A DNA stretch of 20,082 nt from Leucogyrophana mollusca (lineage: Eukaryota; Basidiomycota; Agaricomycetes; Boletales): NCBI GenBank assembly GCA_021014945.1, contig MU266709.1, forward strand, positions 1 to 20,082, in the 5' to 3' direction. Shown here piece by piece: positions 1 through 9,991 of this stretch. Made by a program: the position numbers and the translations under genes. A model generated the notes under the pieces. The model was not told the DNA's origin, ran no database searches, and saw only the letters and a program-made list of their open reading frames with translations. Position 1 is the first letter of the stretch; every line of letters begins with the position of its first letter.

Positions 1-252
1 GATTGTCAATTGAATATCAAACTGTTGATTACATGCCATCGGATATCAGACTTATCTTGTGCTGATAAAGCAATATCCTTATGCCCACCCCATTATTTAG
101 TAGACATACCTTTCTCAGACTAGCAGAATGCTTATGAGTTTATTGTCAACTGACTATCGAACTACTAATTAAATGTCATCAAATATCGGACTTATCTTGT
201 GCTGATAAAGCGATATCCTTGTGTTACCCTATTATTTTTCTAGATAAACCTA
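1..252. repeat. 140-bp direct tandem repeat, two diverged copies
   Basis: Positions 1-112 and 141-252 are two copies of the same sequence at an offset of exactly 140 bp. The best conserved core is at 51-80 and 191-220 and shares the block cttatcttgtgctgataaag. Both copies begin with attgtcaa followed by repeated 'atatc' words and end in a cattattt / ctattattt stretch. No reading frame is open through it. The first copy starts at the window edge, so more copies may lie to the left. It could be a subterminal or LTR fragment of a mobile element or a simple local duplication; the sequence does not decide. Confidence 0.8.
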
Positions 253-266
253 TATACAACCCCTCC

Positions 267-791
267 TTACTTGTGCCTGCTTATCAAATCCGTCTGGAAA
301 TACCAGTGCCTCCCCGGTTTCCTGATGTGACTGTATGCCTCTGTCTTTAAGTCACGGTGCCTCTGCCAAGTGTCGTTAGGCGACGTGTTGTTACCGCAAG
401 TGGTGCGGATCGACCTCAGGCCTAGATGTACGTTTGTGATATGTCGTGCGATACTCTTCTTATTCACCCTCTTGCCGCATTTATCCCAGAGACAGGTCAT
501 CTGTCCCCCGTCACCCGCCCTCACATCGTGCCAGACCTGCAGGTGTCTTGCCATTCTGAGTCTGTCTCCTCCAACGGATAGCGTACAAGGCGTCATATCC
601 CAGAGACAGTCGTAGACACGCATTTGGCCGTCGGCAGCGTACTGACCATCCTGTAGATCCTGTTCGTCCATCAGAACACCGTCACACCATGTGATCCGAG
701 GTGCTGATCCGGATTCTACCGGACTAAGCTCCAGGTTCGTGGATCCATTTAAGCCGTGTGGGAGGAACGTGGTAGTTGCTTGATTTAGCAT
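267..791 (-). CDS. C2H2-type zinc finger protein, copy 1 (third finger decayed)
   Basis: Single-exon reading frame of 174 aa, counted from the first true ATG at 791. The frame is open about 110 nt further upstream but reaches only non-ATG codons, so an upstream exon is possible. Finger 1 has C62, C69, H83 and H88. Finger 2 is a standard C-x4-C...H-x4-H finger with C100, C105, H117 and H122. Where the sister protein at 2482-3057 has a third finger, only C132 and H145 remain and one cysteine is gone. The region before finger 1 (CDGVLMDEQDL) matches CEGVRVDEEQL in the sister. C2H2 proteins usually bind DNA, so a nuclear transcription-factor-like role is inferred; the target is unknown. Basic residues cluster in and after finger 2. 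Confidence 0.68.
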   Translation of the reverse strand: MLNQATTTFLPHGLNGSTNLELSPVESGSAPRITWCDGVLMDEQDLQDGQYAADGQMRVYDCLWDMTPCTLSVGGDRLRMARHLQVWHDVRAGDGGQMTCLWDKCGKRVNKKSIARHITNVHLGLRSIRTTCGNNTSPNDTWQRHRDLKTEAYSHIRKPGRHWYFQTDLISRHK

Positions 792-2481
792 GAGGCATGA
801 AGGACGAGACGTTATGGACAAAGTATCCGGTGGATGAGGGTTTGGATGAATGGACTGGCTCGGTGCGACAGGATCTGGGATAGCGAACGCATCTATACTC
901 AAACCAGACCTTTCTTCCGTCCTCGTTTCAAGAATTGTGACCCGCTCGATATGACCACTGCGCAGTCTGGTCAGAAAAGGTCTCGGCTACTCAGTACATG
1001 AGGCTTACTATTCAGGTCGTATATCACGGACAGCAGCCAGGCTTGTTGCAATTGGTGTATCAGGGGAAAATAGGGACGCGTACGTCTGGTCCAAGTGGCG
1101 CTTTCTCGCACTGCAGAGCGCGCCAGGGTAATTAGCCCTCTTCAGGGTGCTCTATGGAATAGCACAGACAGACCTTCGAACAATGGACTCGAGGTCAATA
1201 GCTGCCCCCCTCGGCTTAATGGGAGCGCTAGCTCTATCGAACCGAAGAAGTCCGTCGTGCGAATTGGTATATGCCGACGAGGCGCCCGCGTCATTGCCGC
1301 GTTGGCTATGAATGCTAATGGGTAGCAGTAAGACACAGTCGACCAGGTCAGCACAACGCTGTTGGAATAGTAAATCAGGAGCAGCGTGTGAGGCATCGAT
1401 TTCTGCCGCTTCATCTGGGCTAGTCGGGTGGAACTCCCTGGAGGAAGGAGCGCTATGAGAATATTTAGGAGTGCCAGGAGCGGGTGTTTCGCGTTGAGAC
1501 ATGACACACGATGCGAGCTGGGCTGAGAGAGTGACATATTCTATCGCACTTTATACACGAAGGGCTTGAGCAAAGCAAGGAAAGCCCCTTTCTCCACCAT
1601 CAAGAGTGGCAAGCTTGAACGAATCAGGATCGGTGATAGCTTTCGTAAGATTTATATGGCTCGCCTTACCAAAATGGATGGGAACCCACCACCTCGCAAG
1701 TGGCAGGAGGCTATCAGGCGGCCGAGAGCGATACGCTCACCAACAATGCCGTCAGGCAATGTAAACTTTGGTCCTGTTGCTACAAGGTCAAATGATCTCG
1801 GAATCCTAAACGTGGCTGCCACACAAAGGCTTATGAGAACGGAATGCCTGCTAGGGTAGATTCAATTCTCGAATGGTTAGTATTACCTTTCTATGGTGGC
1901 AGTAAGAAGTGCTCGAATGTGACAGCGTCTATGCTGACTGGAATTGATTTCCTGTTCGAAGCTTGTCGCACGGGCCTCAGGCTGGGGGGAGGCAAGTGGC
2001 TGCTGTGTTCTTGGCAAGTTTGTGGATGGCCAAACTTCAAAGCCTCCATATTCAAGCCGTCCTAAACAGCGCCGTGCGAACCCGAACCAAACTGAGTGAG
2101 GCCGAAAGGGAAAACTTGTGGCAACCACCCACAGCTGAATTGAAAAGAAAGAAAAAAAAAACTAACGACCGGAACGGAAGGAATGGATGAAACCGAGTGT
2201 TCGTTAATTAAGAGGACAAAATAAATCGAGGTTGAGCTCGCTGAAGTGCGCAAAGTATAAGAAGGAAATTGCCAAGGTTGAATATGGCCCAGTGAATGAA
2301 ACGAAAATGTCGATGCATGGTTCTACCGACAGACGACAAGCGAATAGGCATGGGTAACAGAGTGCCCTGTGGCTATTCCCTCAACGAGAGAATTCAGTAA
2401 TCAGCCGACGTTAAACCACAGATATTGATTAACACGAGCACTCACTCGCATGTGGAACGACGGAGGTCAGGAGAAGCACGA
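792..2481. other. Stretch between the zinc-finger paralogues, no supported gene
   Basis: Several 60-130 aa frames occur on both strands, but they overlap each other, mostly start at non-ATG codons, and show no domain or splice-linked continuation that I recognise. The best is a minus-strand frame at 1152-1502 (listed separately). A purine-rich tract (gaaaagaaagaaaaaaaaa) lies at about 2142-2161. Otherwise I see nothing to annotate. Confidence 0.5.
1152..1502 (-). CDS. Possible hypothetical protein, Pro/Ser/Ala-rich
   Basis: A 116-aa frame with a genuine ATG at 1502. Its first 50 residues are Pro/Ser/Glu/Ala-rich (ETPAPGTPKYSHSAPSS, then SPDEAAEIDASHAAPD), which looks more like coding sequence than chance. 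A second, 131-aa frame overlaps it on the same strand at 1142-1537 but starts at a non-ATG codon. I recognise no family, signal peptide or zinc-binding motif. It could be the first exon of a spliced gene, since the frame after about residue 55 loses this composition. Treat it as tentative. Confidence 0.22.
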   Translation of the reverse strand: MSQRETPAPGTPKYSHSAPSSREFHPTSPDEAAEIDASHAAPDLLFQQRCADLVDCVLLLPISIHSQRGNDAGASSAYTNSHDGLLRFDRASAPIKPRGAAIDLESIVRRSVCAIP

Positions 2482-3057
2482 TCAAGCGGCGCTAGGCCCG
2501 AAAGCGGTACGACTGTCGATGACGCGAACATTACGTCCGGTATGCAGGATGGTGGCTGTCGCTGTCCTGCACGCCGTCCCCGCGACCGTTTCCCTGTGTC
2601 TCTGAAAAGCATCTTCTCGGGCGAATTCCACGTTGCAGGTAGAACAGACGTATTTGATCGACAGATGGGCGTCGCTGCCGACATGCCGCGCTATGCTCTC
2701 TTCATTCATCTCTTTGTTGCATTTGCCCCAGAGACATGATATCTTTTGCTTGCCAGCAATGCTTACGTCATGCCAGTCCTGCAAGTGCCTTCCCATCGAG
2801 ATTTTGAGCCCTTCGACCCATAAACCACACGGCGCAGAACCTTCCTTGTGCCAGTGACATTCGTAAACGAACATTTTACCCTCTGGCGCGCGCTGGGCAC
2901 TGCTCCGGAGTTGCTCTTCATCAACTCGTACCCCCTCGCACATAAGAGTACGGCGTGTGTGTGTGAGATAAAGTTTGCGACTGGGAGACGGCAATGTTCC
3001 GTCAGCGATACCTTGGAGGATTTGTGTGGGCGTTGCACCCTGATTGAGCGGGAACAT
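2482..3057 (-). CDS. C2H2-type zinc finger protein, copy 2
   Basis: Single-exon frame of 191 aa from the ATG at 3057; the longer open frame to 3108 begins at TTG and is unlikely in a fungus. Finger 1 has an unusually wide cysteine pair, C67 and C77, with H91 and H96. Finger 2 has C108 and C113 with H125 and H131. Finger 3 has C138 and C141, a conserved phenylalanine and H154; no second His follows at the normal distance, and C163 is the only nearby candidate ligand. It is clearly paralogous to the gene at 267-791: same strand, same order of parts, shared words such as GRHLQ/ARHLQ, WHDV and SIARH. The C-terminal 30 residues are not conserved between the two. A DNA-binding regulatory role is inferred from the family only. 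Confidence 0.7.
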   Translation of the reverse strand: MFPLNQGATPTQILQGIADGTLPSPSRKLYLTHTRRTLMCEGVRVDEEQLRSSAQRAPEGKMFVYECHWHKEGSAPCGLWVEGLKISMGRHLQDWHDVSIAGKQKISCLWGKCNKEMNEESIARHVGSDAHLSIKYVCSTCNVEFAREDAFQRHRETVAGTACRTATATILHTGRNVRVIDSRTAFGPSAA

Positions 3058-4724
3058 AATCTCCTCGCGGAAACGGTGGCTGCCGTACCACGCGAAAACA
3101 TTAGACAAGTCGGGAAGCCGAGCTCAATGCCAAAGCACACCATTGACAGCCAGGGATAGGCTCTGCAGCCGAGGTGGGGTTCAATTCCGTAGCACGGGGG
3201 TTGATGGAAGGCAATGGATTTCCGGCGGTGAAGTCGCCGTGAATTTCACAACGATAGATATCGCTGAGGGGAGTAAGTAAGTGGTAGCCCAAGTGGCTCG
3301 AGGAAAAACAACGCGTACTGCTGGTTAACGGTCGATGACATTAGAAGTAAAATCGTGCTTGGGTTGAAGATACGACGTTGCGCATTTCTGTCCTCATATT
3401 TATGTCTTCCCGGACACGGACGACGAGGCCCTCGACACGATGCCAATGCAAAGTGGCAGCTCCGATGAGGCAGACGAATCGGTGTCAGTACTGGTTCCCA
3501 TGATATCGGGAGCTGCCACTGTGAAGGACGGGGAAGTCATACCAGCAGCGGGGACCAAAGCCACAAGATAATGGAGCTTGTTCCGTGGACTCTTGCGGCT
3601 GCGGCAGACACGTTGGAGAACCACTCGAAAAGAACTGATTTAGCTGAAATCCGAAAAAAGGGCGTCTGTTGCTTTCCTGGGGGAAAGTGGGGGACGATTA
3701 CCTCGGGGCAGCACCGGGAAGTCCACATAGCACGCCATAAAGCACCTTCGGTTGCCATCGACCAATAGGTCTGGGCGTCTAGGAATTGGGTCGGAAAACG
3801 CACAAGAAGTTTCCCCTCCTGATTTCTAGAGCGCCGGTATTTGTGTCCGATATAGACCACAGAGGTGCCTTAGATACTTCTCCGAACAACTGGCCTTGAC
3901 TGCTGCCAATCGCAAGTGGCCGTCACATTCCGCGAGCCAGGGCCCCAGTGAAATACCTTCGGAATGCAGAGCGGGTGGTATTCAGCTGATCAGAAGTATG
4001 GTCCTTGTGAACGTGCAATATACCACATAGAGCTCGGGCAAGGTTACATACAACATTCGATCGTTATCCACTACTCATCGTCTACCAGCAATGGCGGGCG
4101 TTGTAGAAACTGCCAAACGGACTGCCACAATATCGACGCGTCGACGCCCGACAGGCATCGTATCTGGTGGCAGCTTATCGCTGGATGGATCTTGGGACTC
4201 CCGAGCGTGACAAGGGCCACTGAGGAGCCACGAGCTGCCCATCGAAGTGTGGATTCAAGAACCAAAAAGTCTAAATTCAGCGCTTCAGTCTTTGTTTGCC
4301 AAAGACCTCCGATCCAAACAATCGCTTTATGTAATCCCCTTGCGCCAAACTTCAATCCGGCGTAAGCGCGCTGGCAGTTCTGGGATGATTGAGCGCTCAA
4401 TACCTTCGGTTTCGTATATTCTTTCCCGTGTTCTCTTATCGATATATATCATTCTAGGACAATCAGAGCGTCTCCTGCCACTCACCCACGCCCATGGTTG
4501 CGAGATTCCGATCGCCCAGCACTGTGGAAGGAGAAGATTGCTTCCTGGGCCGCCGCACCCACCAGCGCATACTTGGACTGAGGGGTAAATTTGAAATCAA
4601 ATGATATGAACTAGCGTGTCCGCTACCGAGCTCACAAGGAGTGGCAAAAAGGTATAAACAGGTTAACAGTCCGAGAAGGTCGAGTGACACGAAAAAGAGA
4701 AGAGACTCGGTTCCTGAGTAACAG
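3058..4724. other. Stretch without a supported gene
   Basis: Frames of 65-133 aa on both strands overlap and have no recognisable domain. The minus frames at 3537-3860 and 3400-3624 follow one another but I could not join them with a normal-length intron. An imperfect inverted repeat (gtggcagctc-type arms) lies at 3453-3466 and 3505-3519, and a perfect 14-bp palindrome lies at 4388-4401. A decayed gene is possible; none can be supported. Confidence 0.45.
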
Positions 4725-5588
4725 CTACGCGACGTTGAAAAGGCCCTCCATGAGAAAAGGCTCTGTCAGAGCCATGAAAACCTCGCCCGACACAGCGTGG
4801 ATCCTATATTCTGGGTCGATTGGGCCGTAGTGGGAGGAGCTTGTTTCGACCACAGCGTCACATCGACCAGGTGTAGCTGGGGGGATGACAGACGGAGCCG
4901 AAGGACGGAGAGAAGAGTGAATCAGCACCGGAGAGGAATTCGGGTCTCGTGTGATATACTCGGCCTGGGGAGGGGTCTGTAGTTCTGCACTCTCGCATAA
5001 CCCCCGTTCCACTGAATTCATGACCTGTAGCTCTTCGGAAGCCAGGTCCCAGAGATTTGAACTACTCGGACTGGGCTGTGCATAGCCGGGCGCATGTTAT
5101 AGCGATTGCGATATGTGAGAATCGAAAAGTATACATTGGACTCACTAGGTATGTTTCCGCGTCGTTTTGTAAGGTTGTACTGGGGGAACCTGAAACATTT
5201 GTTTGAGATACCGGTATCACGATGATCGTGCCCACGGGAACATACCTCGCGTATACGTCGACGCATGTGTAGATACGGGGAACGCCTCCATTATGCCTTG
5301 TTCGCTAAGGAACACGCGGAATGTGACCGGGAGCTGGAAGGACTGAGATTGATCGAGAACTTGCAACATCCCGGCCGACATCAAAAATTCCTGCGTTGGG
5401 GCTAGAACTGGGAAACCATACCCGTAACCGGGTGCGACGTCCGGGTCGGTAGTGCCTCTGAGATACATCCCAGCGAGGTAGGGGTGTGTGCCGGGATCGT
5501 AGGTGTTGGCGAATGAGGGCGGTGTTGGCCGTGCGGCATACCCACTGACATCCCGGTTTTCAGAGTGCATATATGCGCGTGATTGCAT
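4725..5588 (-). CDS. Hypothetical protein, three exons, unknown function
   Basis: I do not recognise this protein. Three minus-strand exons join in phase: 5588-5246, 5189-5146 and 5075-4725, with introns of 56 and 70 nt (donors GTATGT and GTGAGT, acceptors TTTCAG and CACAG). They give 245 aa with an exact codon count and a TAG stop at 4725. The N-terminal half is rich in Pro, Gly and Tyr (for example GYGYGF); the C-terminal half is Ser/Pro-rich and ends in a short hydrophobic segment (EVFMALTEPFLMEGLF). There is no signal peptide or membrane span. The start is uncertain: the frame is open upstream only to an in-frame TAG that could itself be an intron acceptor, so a further 5' exon is possible. 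The well-behaved splice phases are the main argument that the gene is real. Confidence 0.58.
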
Positions 5589-6770
5589 AGTAGAATCCGG
5601 TATCACAGGTTTGAGCTATGTTGCTTGTGAAAGACGAGACAAACTCCAAGTGCACACTTTGGGTGGAGGATGATTCACCAGAGTCTTTGAAAGTAAGCAC
5701 GCCAAGCAAAAACAATGTCCAGGTAAGTATGGAGGGAAAGACAAGAGGCATCACTATTGGGCAAGCGGATACTCGCCCCCAAATCCAAGAGCAGAGCTGC
5801 TGCCATGTGCCCCGTTGGTATCAACATCGACGAGATACACTCTCACTGTCAGCTTCATCAATCAGAATTTGCCTCACTAGAACCGTAACCTCTCACCCCA
5901 TTCGAGTGACAGTTACTGATCGCGATACATACAAGCGATGACTGCAGCGCTTAGGTTATATATGCATACCAGATACTCGATATCACTCGTTTAACAGGAC
6001 AGCGAGGTTCATAATGAACTCCACATTCGTGTACTCGTCGATCCGAGGACTGCGATGTCAATAGAGACGCATGAGCAAAGGATTGCAACACCAACGCAAC
6101 ATCGAGGGGTGCACAACATGCTGGCGGATTTGCCTCTGAAGTCGCGTAGCCTCGGTTTCCATGAGTACCTGTGGGCCAGATAACACTCACATCCGGCAGA
6201 AGCTCGCGCAAGGGTCTCGTCCAACTTGTGAGATCGGACTTACGATCAGTTAAGGTGGCTGTATTGGTATGGGACGGTGCATTTGGAAGCACTCGCACTT
6301 TGACAATAGAGCTCCCGTTTTGAGACCCTGTGGGCCTACGCAGGTTGAAAGCCATGAGTTCACGAAGCACTAGAGAACGCAAAGAAGGGAGTGCTCACGT
6401 CGCCTCGTATATCATACCCACCTTCATGCGCCCTCCTTCGCTATTCTGAATGTCCGGAAACTGGTAGTATCTCGCTGTGTCATTTGATGTTGCCCTCTTG
6501 AGTAGTAGTTACCATCTGCAAGCAGATCGAACAGCTCAGCAACGGACTTGATGACGTTAGTGACGACATCATCCACTATCTAACCCAATCACAGCTAACG
6601 CGCACCTCTTCCGCTGGCTCGATGGTTCCATTTTATTTGGTCAACGGGCGCACTGTTTCGGGACGAAATGAAGAAGGCACTGATCGCATAAATACCCCGT
6701 CCTCGCGGTCTTACGCGTGTTTCCCTGCCTTTGCCTCCTTCTCCCATCTCTCTCGTCTGCACCGTCAACC
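5589..6770. other. Stretch with only weak open frames
   Basis: A minus frame at 5951-6355 (134 aa from the ATG at 6355, basic N-terminus) and a short minus frame at 5560-5751 with a hydrophobic start (PSILTWTLFLLGVLTF) could be exons of a gene upstream of 4725-5588, but I found no convincing junctions. On the plus strand a strong donor-like CAG/GTAAGT occurs at about 5720-5727 without a recognisable exon. The last 100 nt are the promoter and leader of the cupredoxin gene. Confidence 0.4.
6687..6694 (+). promoter_or_regulatory. TATA-like element of the cupredoxin-like gene
   Basis: CATAAATA lies about 77 nt before the ATG at 6771 and is followed by a long pyrimidine-rich run (about 6719-6765), an arrangement common around fungal transcription starts. 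The ATG context is CAACCATGC, with A at -3. Confidence 0.45.
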
Positions 6771-7480
6771 ATGCGTTTTGGAGCCCTTTGCGCGTCCCTT
6801 GTCAGTTTTTCTCCGGGATTGAGCAGAATAAAACGAAAACCTGACTTGTCATAGCTGTCCGCTGTCGCACTCACGGTTTCCAAAGACATTGTTATCACTG
6901 TCGGGGGTAATACCACCACCAATGCATCACTCGTGTTCCAACCACAACGCGTAACCGCCAACCTCGGGGACACCGTCATTTTTAACTTCACCTTGGGAAG
7001 CCATACTGCAACGCAGTCCACTTTTGCCGCGCCTTGTGTGCTTGCTCACGACTCGGACCCAACCATTAATGGGTTCGACTCGCTGCTCCGTCTTGCTGGC
7101 AACGGAAGCAACGCGTCCATCTTAAGCGTACCTATGCTCGAGCAGAATTATCAACAGACCATGTGGTTCTTCGATTGGAGTACTTGTGGAGAGGGTGGGG
7201 TCGGAGTCATCAATGATAATGAAAGTAGCACAGAGACGCTGGCAGGGTTTGAGGTGAGATCTTGAAAATATCGTCGCGGGTTGTCTGACGTGTTATTCAT
7301 CAGCGAAATGCGATACGCTTGAATGGCACGACGAGCACCACGTCGTCTACTCCATCCCAGACTAGCACAAGCCCGACCTCACAGGGAACGCCTGGGTCAG
7401 GTTCCAGTGATGCAGACAGAAGTGTTCGAGTCGGCAGCATGATTGTATTGCCTCTCCTCGTCCTTGGAATCGCCCTTTGA
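6771..7480 (+). CDS. GPI-anchored cupredoxin-like extracellular protein, copper ligands largely lost
   Basis: Exons 6771-6800, 6855-7253 and 7304-7480 (introns 54 and 50 nt, each with a CTGAC branch site) give 201 aa with exact phase. Splicing removes an in-frame stop and creates a clean signal peptide (residues 1-19). A plastocyanin/azurin-like domain spans about residues 21-143, with the family signatures GDTVIFNF and HTATQSTFAAPC. A Ser/Thr-rich stalk (about 148-177) is followed by a likely omega site (GSSD) and a hydrophobic tail (189-201), so the protein is probably GPI-anchored at the cell surface. Of the type 1 copper ligands of the family, H60 is present. The usual Cys after WFY is D117, the His before the last Cys is T120, and the Met is G125. 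The disulfide cysteines C71 and C121 are kept. Copper binding is therefore unlikely; the role is unknown. Confidence 0.9.
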
Positions 7481-8633
7481 GTGACGAGAGGATTACAAAC
7501 GTTGGTTGGGGGACATTGTGGCTCGTCATAGGTGCTGAAGGGGTTGGACATATATTTAAGATAGAGAATAGGCGAAGAGTTTATTGAGAGAGAGATATAC
7601 CCTATGTATAGGCCATGTACTATTTAGTTATTGTCGTTTGGGTCTTGCCATTGCTTGAAGAGATATCGTGGTCGTTAACAGTCGTTTGAAGGTCGTCGAT
7701 AACAGATAGCCGTCTCAGATACATAACTGTTCTGGAGACATTCGCGCGATTGAGCCCGCGGCATGATAAGCTTCCGTCTAGTGCTCTTGGAACCATCCGA
7801 GGCCTGTCGCAGGCTGAAGTTTTTGTGTAAACTTTCAACTACGTGGCCATTTGGGCGCGCTCTATACTTACGACTGACGGTTACGATATGGTGTAACGGT
7901 GTGGTTGACAATACTCTCGAGATGGACAAACGAACGACCTCGTTGAGCGTGATGATTCTTGGGATGATGTGGTAAACGGCATGGCTTGATGTGAAACGAC
8001 CTTGTTCCCGATTCGGCATTCACCGAAACGCCTTGTTTTCTTTCTGGCTTTGCCTTCCCTTGAAATCCTTTGACATTGCCAGTTCTCGCGATACCTTCAG
8101 GTCCAGCATCTCACGCCTAACGGCCCCGGTGCTCCCGTGTTGCGCGCTCCGACGAGTTTAAGGCACTCATGGATCGAGGACCCATGATTTCACAAAGAGT
8201 GTTGGTACATCCGCCTCAACGATATATATACCTCAAACGCATGGCCACGCGCACTGAAGGGGTGCTCCATATACGGCTGCTTGTTTGACCTTTTCCTGGT
8301 CGCACCGCGTAAGTCGTGAGCATAGGAACATCTTCTGGTTGGAAGATTATGGTGGCACAAAGGCACACCAGTGTTGCCTTGTACATAGACCTCGTTGCCT
8401 CAACAGATAAAAGGACGGTCGGCCAGGGATGGTACGTTAAGGATCTCTTTGTTGACTTTTGGTATCGGTACTAGTTCGCCGCCCATCCCCGACTGCATTA
8501 TTATTGCTTGGAACAAGTACTCGTCCACGATCTAGTGGCTCACCCCTCGGACTTCACGGTCTATCCTTTCATTCACTCTATCGTTCATTTCCGAGAGTCT
8601 TCCGGGCACCTCGATATCCTTCCGTAATCCAAG
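7481..8633. other. Intergenic stretch, no supported gene
   Basis: A minus-strand frame at 7675-8019 (114 aa, true ATG) shows no domain or signal peptide and is rich in residues typical of chance frames. A TATA-like gatatatata lies at 8220-8229, about 400 nt before the next gene. The last 100 nt before 8634 are pyrimidine-rich and probably hold the leader of the small secreted protein gene. Confidence 0.45.
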
Positions 8634-9056
8634 ATGTTCGCGAAATTCACCTCCTTTGCGTATTTCGTCGCCGTGTTCCTCGCTTGTTGTATGTTTACTG
8701 CCCTTCCTGTAGACCAATGCTCACTATCCGTGTTATGTATCAGTGTCACTGCTTGTTTCAGCCAGCCCCATCCCATTTGTTATCACTGGTACAGAAGGCA
8801 TCGCACCCTTCGAGGATGTTGTTGCCGTATGTTGCCTGCCGTTCTTCATTTATGCCCACCAATCTGACGCACTGGTCTCATTTAGAGGGAGTTTGTCTCT
8901 TCGAACATCATCCGGGGGCCCGAGCCCAATCCCGTAGTCGCCGAGGCTGCGGTGACTTACATCAAGCGCGAGCCTGAACCTGAGCCTGTCCCAGAATCTG
9001 CTATCGAAGAGGAAATCGATGTCGAACCGAGGATATGTCGCTTTGGATGTATCTAG
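8634..9056 (+). CDS. Small secreted protein with KR-EPEPEPVP processing-like motif
   Basis: Exons 8634-8688, 8762-8826 and 8886-9056 (introns 73 and 59 nt, acceptors TTTCAG and TTTAG) give 96 aa with exact phase. Residues 1-18 form a signal peptide (hydrophobic core FAYFVAVFLAC). The middle (19-66) contains ITGTEGIAPFEDVVA and no cysteine. At 67-68 there is a KR pair, directly followed by EPEPEPVP (69-76), then an acidic stretch and the end EPRICRFGCI with C91 and C95. KR followed by X-P dipeptides resembles precursors cut by the Golgi protease Kex2 and trimmed by dipeptidyl aminopeptidase Ste13. I do not recognise the family. The end is not a CaaX box, so it is not an ordinary farnesylated mushroom pheromone. 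Function unknown; secretion is well supported. Confidence 0.72.
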
Positions 9057-9991
9057 TGGGCCAACAGTGTCAGTTGTTTGGTCTACTGAACGAGATGTCA
9101 CCCAGTTATTCATTTCAATATGTTAAACAGTGGTTGCTCTCGCCCGCCCACGCGGGTCGTTTCTCTATATCTCTGGTGTCTCGCACACCGTCCATTCTTT
9201 GTCACCGTTCCAGCCCATACTTGTCCTTTCTTGACCTTGGTTAGTTTGGTCAGAATGTTCGTTCCTGTCATCATAAATGCACTATATCTTATCTATTTTC
9301 GTAGTCGTTTTTCTTGTGGAGTCCATCTGGATTGAAATTATACCGCTTGACGCGGGATATTAGTTGTGTGTTCTCTCCCTTTCTGCACCGACCTCTACTC
9401 TGTATCCTCTATGCATTCTGTGGATAAGTATATACTCCCTGAATTGTATGTAGCCTTGAGAAGATCTCAAATATAGTGAAATAGTGTTTTCCTGTAGTAC
9501 GTCCCCAACTATGGCACGCGCAATTGGGTCGTCCTCGTGGGTGAACTGTATTATTGAATAAATGTGCGTGGTGTCACCCTCTGAAAGCGGAAGCCCGTGA
9601 TTCTGGTGCTGCGAGCGCCCATCTACTGGAACTCATGAACAGTTTGCCACTCTGAGACACTATGGTTAGTGATGATCTGACCATGCTCGCGGGTCGTTAT
9701 TCTAACACTCTGATCCTTTTTAGGGCTATTTCAACGATGGTCCAGCCAACAATTTCTTGGAGAACACAGGCATATATCGTCGGTATATACGTATACATGG
9801 AACATATCATCTGACAGGGCTAAAAGCCCCAACGGACAATAAACACAGATTATAATAACAAACTTCCCGGAGTTGCTAAGTAGTTCTTTATTGGTTGCTG
9901 GTCTCTGATATTCGTACCGGGATGTATTGATCGGATCGTTATCCAGCGCGCTTCAGATTTGATGCGGGAGCAACACCACGACGAAGGGGCC
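9057..9991. other. Convergent intergenic region
   Basis: This 935-nt stretch lies between the 3' ends of the small secreted protein gene (+) and the BTB-eIF4G gene (-). Frames are short and unsupported. A plus-strand AATAAA is present at 9557-9562, about 500 nt beyond the TAG of the plus gene, too far to assign with confidence. The AT-rich part near 9770-9860 carries no recognisable gene. Confidence 0.5.
9887..9892 (-). terminator. Candidate polyadenylation signal of the BTB-eIF4G gene
   Basis: On the minus strand these bases read AATAAA, about 100 nt after the TGA at 9994-9992. The spacing fits a fungal 3' UTR. No experimental evidence. Confidence 0.4.

Noticed and set aside
3165..3200. ggttcaattcc, resembling a tRNA B box
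   Set aside because: No matching A box, acceptor stem or anticodon arm can be folded around it on either strand.
3453..3519. Inverted repeat around gtggcagctc with a 38-nt loop
   Set aside because: Short arms, long loop and no surrounding gene or target duplication; not strong enough to call a mobile element.
4388..4401. Perfect 14-bp palindrome attgagcgctcaat
   Set aside because: A single short palindrome without a neighbouring gene, second copy or loop is not enough to call an operator or origin.
5618..5727. Plus-strand frame ending at a near-perfect donor CAG/GTAAGT
   Set aside because: No acceptor-linked second exon with coding character was found, and the product resembles no family.
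8459..8977. 172-aa plus frame across the small secreted protein gene
   Set aside because: It starts at a non-ATG codon and reads through both introns of the better supported spliced gene in another frame.
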